Shown here one piece after another: positions 62,676-64,000 of a DNA stretch of 64,000 bases. The DNA comes from Tardiphaga sp. P9-11 (lineage in GTDB: Bacteria > Pseudomonadota > Alphaproteobacteria > Rhizobiales > Xanthobacteraceae), in assembly GCF_008329525.1 (NCBI RefSeq), contig NZ_NPKQ01000001.1, positions 1,116,001-1,180,000 of the forward strand, written 5' to 3'. The notes below the pieces were generated by a model. It was not told where the DNA came from. It ran no database searches and saw only the letters and a list, made by a program, of their open reading frames with translations. Every line of letters begins with the position of its first letter. Position 1 is the stretch's first letter. Position numbers and translations under genes: made by a program.

Positions 62676-63782
62676 ATGCTCGGCCACACCAAAGTCAACG
62701 CTTTCCGCAAGCCATTTGCCGCCGCGCTCCTGTTGATCCCTGCTCTGGCTCTGGCTGGGTGCGGCAAGAAAACCGAGGCGGAAGCTAAGCCAACGCGCCC
62801 CGTTCTGGTCGCGACCGTCCATTACGAACCGGAATCGCCGCAGCGCAGCTTCGTCGGCACCATTCGCCCGCGGATCGAGACCGATATGGGTTTTCGGGTG
62901 ACCGGCAAGGTCGCCAAGCGTCTTGTCGAGGTCGGTCAGACCGTCGAGATCGGCCAGCCGCTGGCCACGCTCGATGAGGTCGATCTAAAGCTGCAGGCCG
63001 AGCAGGCTGTCGCCGAACTCAACGCATCGACGGGTGTGCTGGCCAATGCCAGTGCCGCCGAGGGCCGCGCAACCGAGCTGCGCGCCAAGGGCTGGTCCAC
63101 CCAGGCACAGCTCGATCAGGCTAAAGCTACGGGCGACGAAGCTCGTGCCCGCCTCAACCGTGCGGAGCGCTCGGTCGAACTCACCAAGAACAGCCTCTCT
63201 TATGCGACGTTGATCGCCGACACCCGCGGTGTTGTCACCGCGACGCTGGTCGATGCCGGTCAGGTCGTTGCCGCGGGGCAGGCCGCCATCCGTGTCGCGC
63301 GTTTCGGCGAGAAGGAGGCAGTGGTCTCCGTTCCGGAAACGCTGGTTGGCCGTGCCAAGGAAGGCAAGGCCAGCGTCACGTTGTGGTCCGAGCCCGGCAA
63401 GCAATATGCCGCCAAGCTGCGTGAACTCGCGCCCAATGCCGACACCGCGACCCGTACCTATCTCGCCAAGTTCTCGCTGCCCGAGGCCGACGACAAGGTC
63501 TCGCTCGGTATGACGGCGACGCTGACACTCTCCGATCCCGCCACCGAACGCGTTGCGCGCGTGCCGCTCTCGGCACTGTTCAGCCAAGGCAACACCCCGT
63601 CGCTCTACGTCGTGAGCGCATCGGGCGATGTCGCACTGCAGCCGGTCAAGGTGAAGTCCTATGAGAGCAACGACGTCATCATCTCGGGTGGCGTCGATGA
63701 AGGTGCCAAGATCGTGACGCTCGGGGTGCAGAAACTGGACCCTGCGTTGAAGGTCCATGTCGTTTCCGCATTGTCGTTTTAA
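62676..63782 (+). CDS. RND efflux periplasmic adaptor, lipoprotein
   Basis: A 368-residue AcrA/MexA-type adaptor. The lipoprotein signal MLGHTKVNAFRKPFAAALLLIPALALAGCGKK has the lipobox LAGC (26-29), so it is acylated at Cys29 and anchored to the inner membrane from the periplasm. The lipoyl halves are FRVTGKVAKRLVEVGQTVEIGQPLATLDEVDLKL and LIADTRGVVTATLVDAGQVVAAGQAAIRV, flanking an alpha-hairpin (about 100-175). The beta-barrel and MP domains follow to the C-terminus. ATG at 62676 is chosen for the signal; GAAGGA lies 10 bases upstream. It precedes an RND pump gene by 27 bases. Confidence 0.92.
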   Translation: MLGHTKVNAFRKPFAAALLLIPALALAGCGKKTEAEAKPTRPVLVATVHYEPESPQRSFVGTIRPRIETDMGFRVTGKVAKRLVEVGQTVEIGQPLATLDEVDLKLQAEQAVAELNASTGVLANASAAEGRATELRAKGWSTQAQLDQAKATGDEARARLNRAERSVELTKNSLSYATLIADTRGVVTATLVDAGQVVAAGQAAIRVARFGEKEAVVSVPETLVGRAKEGKASVTLWSEPGKQYAAKLRELAPNADTATRTYLAKFSLPEADDKVSLGMTATLTLSDPATERVARVPLSALFSQGNTPSLYVVSASGDVALQPVKVKSYESNDVIISGGVDEGAKIVTLGVQKLDPALKVHVVSALSF

Positions 63783-63809
63783 GACGCTCGCATTCAAAGG
63801 ACGAAGCCG

Positions 63810-64000
63810 ATGCATCGCTTCAACCTCTCCGCCTGGGCCGTCGCTCATCCCGCGCTGATCCTGTTTCTGATCATCGCGCTCGGCGTCGGTGGCTTCTTCT
63901 CTTACGAGAAGCTCGGCCGAGCCGAAGACCCGTCCTTCACGGTGAAGGTGGTCAACGTCACGGCGATCTGGCCGGGCGCGACCGCCAAGGAAATGCAGGA
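63810..64000 (+). CDS. RND efflux pump permease (5' part only)
   Basis: The first 63 codons of an AcrB/MexB-type inner-membrane efflux permease, cut by the window end. It reads MHRFNLSAWAVAHPALILFLIIALGVGGFFSYEKLGRAEDPSFTVKVVNVTAIWPGATAKEMQ: a first membrane helix, then the LGRAEDPSF and WPGATAKEM blocks found at the start of the first periplasmic loop in RND permeases. AAGGAC lies nine bases before the ATG. It follows the adaptor gene in one operon; the outer-membrane channel gene is not seen. Confidence 0.93.
   Translation, partial: MHRFNLSAWAVAHPALILFLIIALGVGGFFSYEKLGRAEDPSFTVKVVNVTAIWPGATAKEMQ

Overview
The window looks like chromosomal DNA of an alphaproteobacterium close to Bradyrhizobium, Rhodopseudomonas or Afipia (Nitrobacteraceae). 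This rests on the recognisable forms of PhaR, PhaA, IspG, GlnD and MutS, on many transporters for amino acids and small organic acids, on an Omp25/31-type porin, and on several palindromic intergenic repeats of a kind common in that family. It is an inference from gene content; no rRNA or tRNA gene is visible. Almost all of the window is coding, on both strands in short operons.

Layout. 1-8300: a lone HWE-type sensor kinase in AT-richer DNA, a small secreted protein, a branched-chain amino acid type binding protein, a DUF1304 protein between two copies of an intergenic repeat, a GGDEF-EAL protein with a degenerate GGDEF site, two uncharacterised genes and rpmF. 8400-16700: mtgA, a farnesyl diphosphate synthase, DUF1345 and Na+/H+ antiporter membrane proteins, ispG, an EamA transporter, a Zur-like regulator and an AraC regulator. 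16893-21102: a porin, then a marR-emrA-emrB efflux operon. 21150-23703: pcaF-pcaH-pcaG of protocatechuate catabolism, divergent from mutS. 26659-34369: a membrane protein, an OsmC protein, a sulfonate-type ABC operon with a strong hairpin between its first two genes, glnD and ogt. 34458-37471: phaR divergent from phaA and phaB.

37596-46598: a frameshifted small gene, cupin, gloB, a methyltransferase, xerD, a three-gene dehydrogenase/SnoaL/TetR island, then aroK-aroB and a CBS/CorC membrane protein. 46677-48779: two tandem paralogous TctC-type binding proteins. 48822-56520: the most interesting region, a complete five-gene Liv-type ABC importer, an NTF2-fold protein, and a divergent amidohydrolase plus amidase pair. 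Palindromes with TTGTAT/TTGCAT-like halves lie in both intergenic gaps. This reads as an uptake and hydrolysis module for an amide or N-heterocyclic nitrogen compound whose identity is not evident. 56598-64000: tex, a YegD-like Hsp70, a TetR regulator, an MFS transporter, and the start of an RND efflux operon cut by the window end.

Most of the window is conserved housekeeping or ordinary accessory content. No CRISPR array, prophage, insertion sequence or integrated element with clear ends was seen. The best leads are the Liv-amidohydrolase-amidase module, the insertion between xerD and aroK, the hairpins placed inside operons, and the frameshifted 65-residue gene beside phaB.
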